From the NCBI GenBank assembly GCA_002341165.1, contig DDNL01000085.1, forward strand, positions 1 through 31,987: a stretch of 31,987 nucleotides of DNA. The letters are read 5' to 3'. This document shows positions 31,536 through 31,987 of the stretch, one piece after another; positions within the stretch are counted from its first letter, which is position 1, and every line of letters starts with the position of its first letter. This DNA comes from Shewanellaceae bacterium UBA2521. Its GTDB lineage: Bacteria; Pseudomonadota; Gammaproteobacteria; Enterobacterales; Shewanellaceae. The position numbers and the translations under genes are program-made. The notes below the pieces were generated by a model. The model was not told the origin of the DNA. It made no database searches and worked only from the letters and a program-made list of their open reading frames with translations.

Positions 31536-31987
31536 ATGGCCGTATTTGATCATCCATCATTTGACCAACACGAAGATGTTGTTTTCTATCATGATCCTGA
31601 AACCGACCTCAAAGCCATTATTGCTATTCACGATACCACTTTAGGCCCTGCTGTAGGCGGTTGTCGTCTCTGGCATTATCAAGATGACACAGAAGCCTTG
31701 GAAGATGTATTACGCCTCTCTCGTGGCATGACTTATAAAAATGCAATCGCTCAACTTCCTTTTGGTGGCGGCAAATCGGTGATTTTAAAACCTGACCACA
31801 TCACTGATCGCACAGCATTATTCAAGTCTTTTGGCAAGATGGTCGAACGCTTACAAGGACGCTACTACTCAGCTGAAGATATAGGCACCAACACAACCGA
31901 CATTATGAATGCCTACAGTGAAACATCTTATATGTTTGGTTTAGAAGGGAAAAGTGGTGATCCCTCCCCTATTACCGCTATCGGCGT
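31536..31987 (+). CDS. Leucine dehydrogenase-like Glu/Leu/Phe/Val dehydrogenase, N-terminal part (3' end outside window)
   Basis: The visible 150 residues (MAVFDHPSFDQHEDVVFYHD onward) match the N-terminal substrate domain of leucine dehydrogenases: IAIHDTTLGPAVGGCRLW, LSRGMTYKNAIAQLPFGGGKSVI and YYSAEDIGTNTTDIM. Lys68 and Lys80 fall exactly at the substrate-binding and catalytic lysine positions reported for Bacillus leucine dehydrogenase. The enzyme interconverts branched-chain amino acids and 2-oxo acids with NAD+. Specificity (Leu, Val or Phe) cannot be decided from this half; the NAD-binding domain is missing. The ATG has AGAGG 6 nt upstream. A nested palindrome separates it from roxA. 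Confidence 0.88.
   Translation, partial: MAVFDHPSFDQHEDVVFYHDPETDLKAIIAIHDTTLGPAVGGCRLWHYQDDTEALEDVLRLSRGMTYKNAIAQLPFGGGKSVILKPDHITDRTALFKSFGKMVERLQGRYYSAEDIGTNTTDIMNAYSETSYMFGLEGKSGDPSPITAIG

Noticed and set aside
1..31987. CRISPR array, IS element, toxin-antitoxin or other defence system
   Set aside because: No regularly spaced repeats, transposase motifs or defence-type genes were recognised; nearly all genes are conserved housekeeping or envelope genes.

Overview
The window looks like ordinary chromosome from a low-GC (about 40% by eye) gammaproteobacterium. The basis is gene order: thrS-infC-rpmI-rplT, proQ-prc, cspD divergent from clpS-clpA with infA alongside, and mnmA-hflD-purB-roxA are all gammaproteobacterial linkages. 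The cell is Gram-negative, shown by a FadL-type porin, an RND pump with its adaptor, and a lipoprotein. Genus cannot be fixed from the sequence. No phage, IS, CRISPR or recombinase gene was seen, and nothing here is clearly a new defence or mobile system. The most interesting signals are cis-acting RNA and terminator structures laid over or tightly against genes.

Layout. 1-3.1 kb: the end of fadL, an RssA-like patatin phospholipase, and a RhlE-type DEAD-box helicase. 3.1-8.3 kb (minus strand): an LTA-synthase-family membrane sulfatase, then the translation operon thrS-infC-rpmI-rplT read towards it. infC apparently starts at a rare AUA codon. A hairpin separates infC from rpmI, and a strong terminator follows rplT where many relatives continue into pheST. 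8.5-11.4 kb: a pteridine reductase, riboflavin synthase (convergent, stop codons overlapping) and a NorM-type MATE exporter. 11.4-11.6 kb: two tandem tRNA-Val(GAC) genes with a plausible promoter.

11.7-17.2 kb: an RND adaptor and permease operon behind an extended -10 promoter, then a Sel1-repeat lipoprotein. 17.2-20.8 kb (minus): proQ, prc and a small secreted OB-fold protein, probably one operon. 20.9-23.3 kb: tatD converging on rsmF. 23.3-26.9 kb: infA, clpA, clpS and cspD. 27.1-31.4 kb: mnmA-hflD-purB-roxA, closely packed on the plus strand, with a 12-bp perfect terminator-like palindrome inside the first codons of roxA. The window ends within a leucine-dehydrogenase-like gene preceded by a nested palindrome.

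Functional themes: translation (ThrRS, IF3, IF1, L35, L20, two tRNAs, MnmA, RsmF, RoxA on ribosomal protein L16), proteostasis (ClpA/ClpS, Prc), RNA metabolism (ProQ, RhlE, CspD), envelope and export (FadL, LTA-synthase-like, RND, MATE, Sel1 lipoprotein), and cofactor or purine metabolism (RibE, pteridine reductase, PurB). Several start codons were moved from the longest open frame using Shine-Dalgarno (SD) position and family length: rpmI, infC, tatD, infA, clpA, proQ, prc, rsmF and the OB-fold gene.
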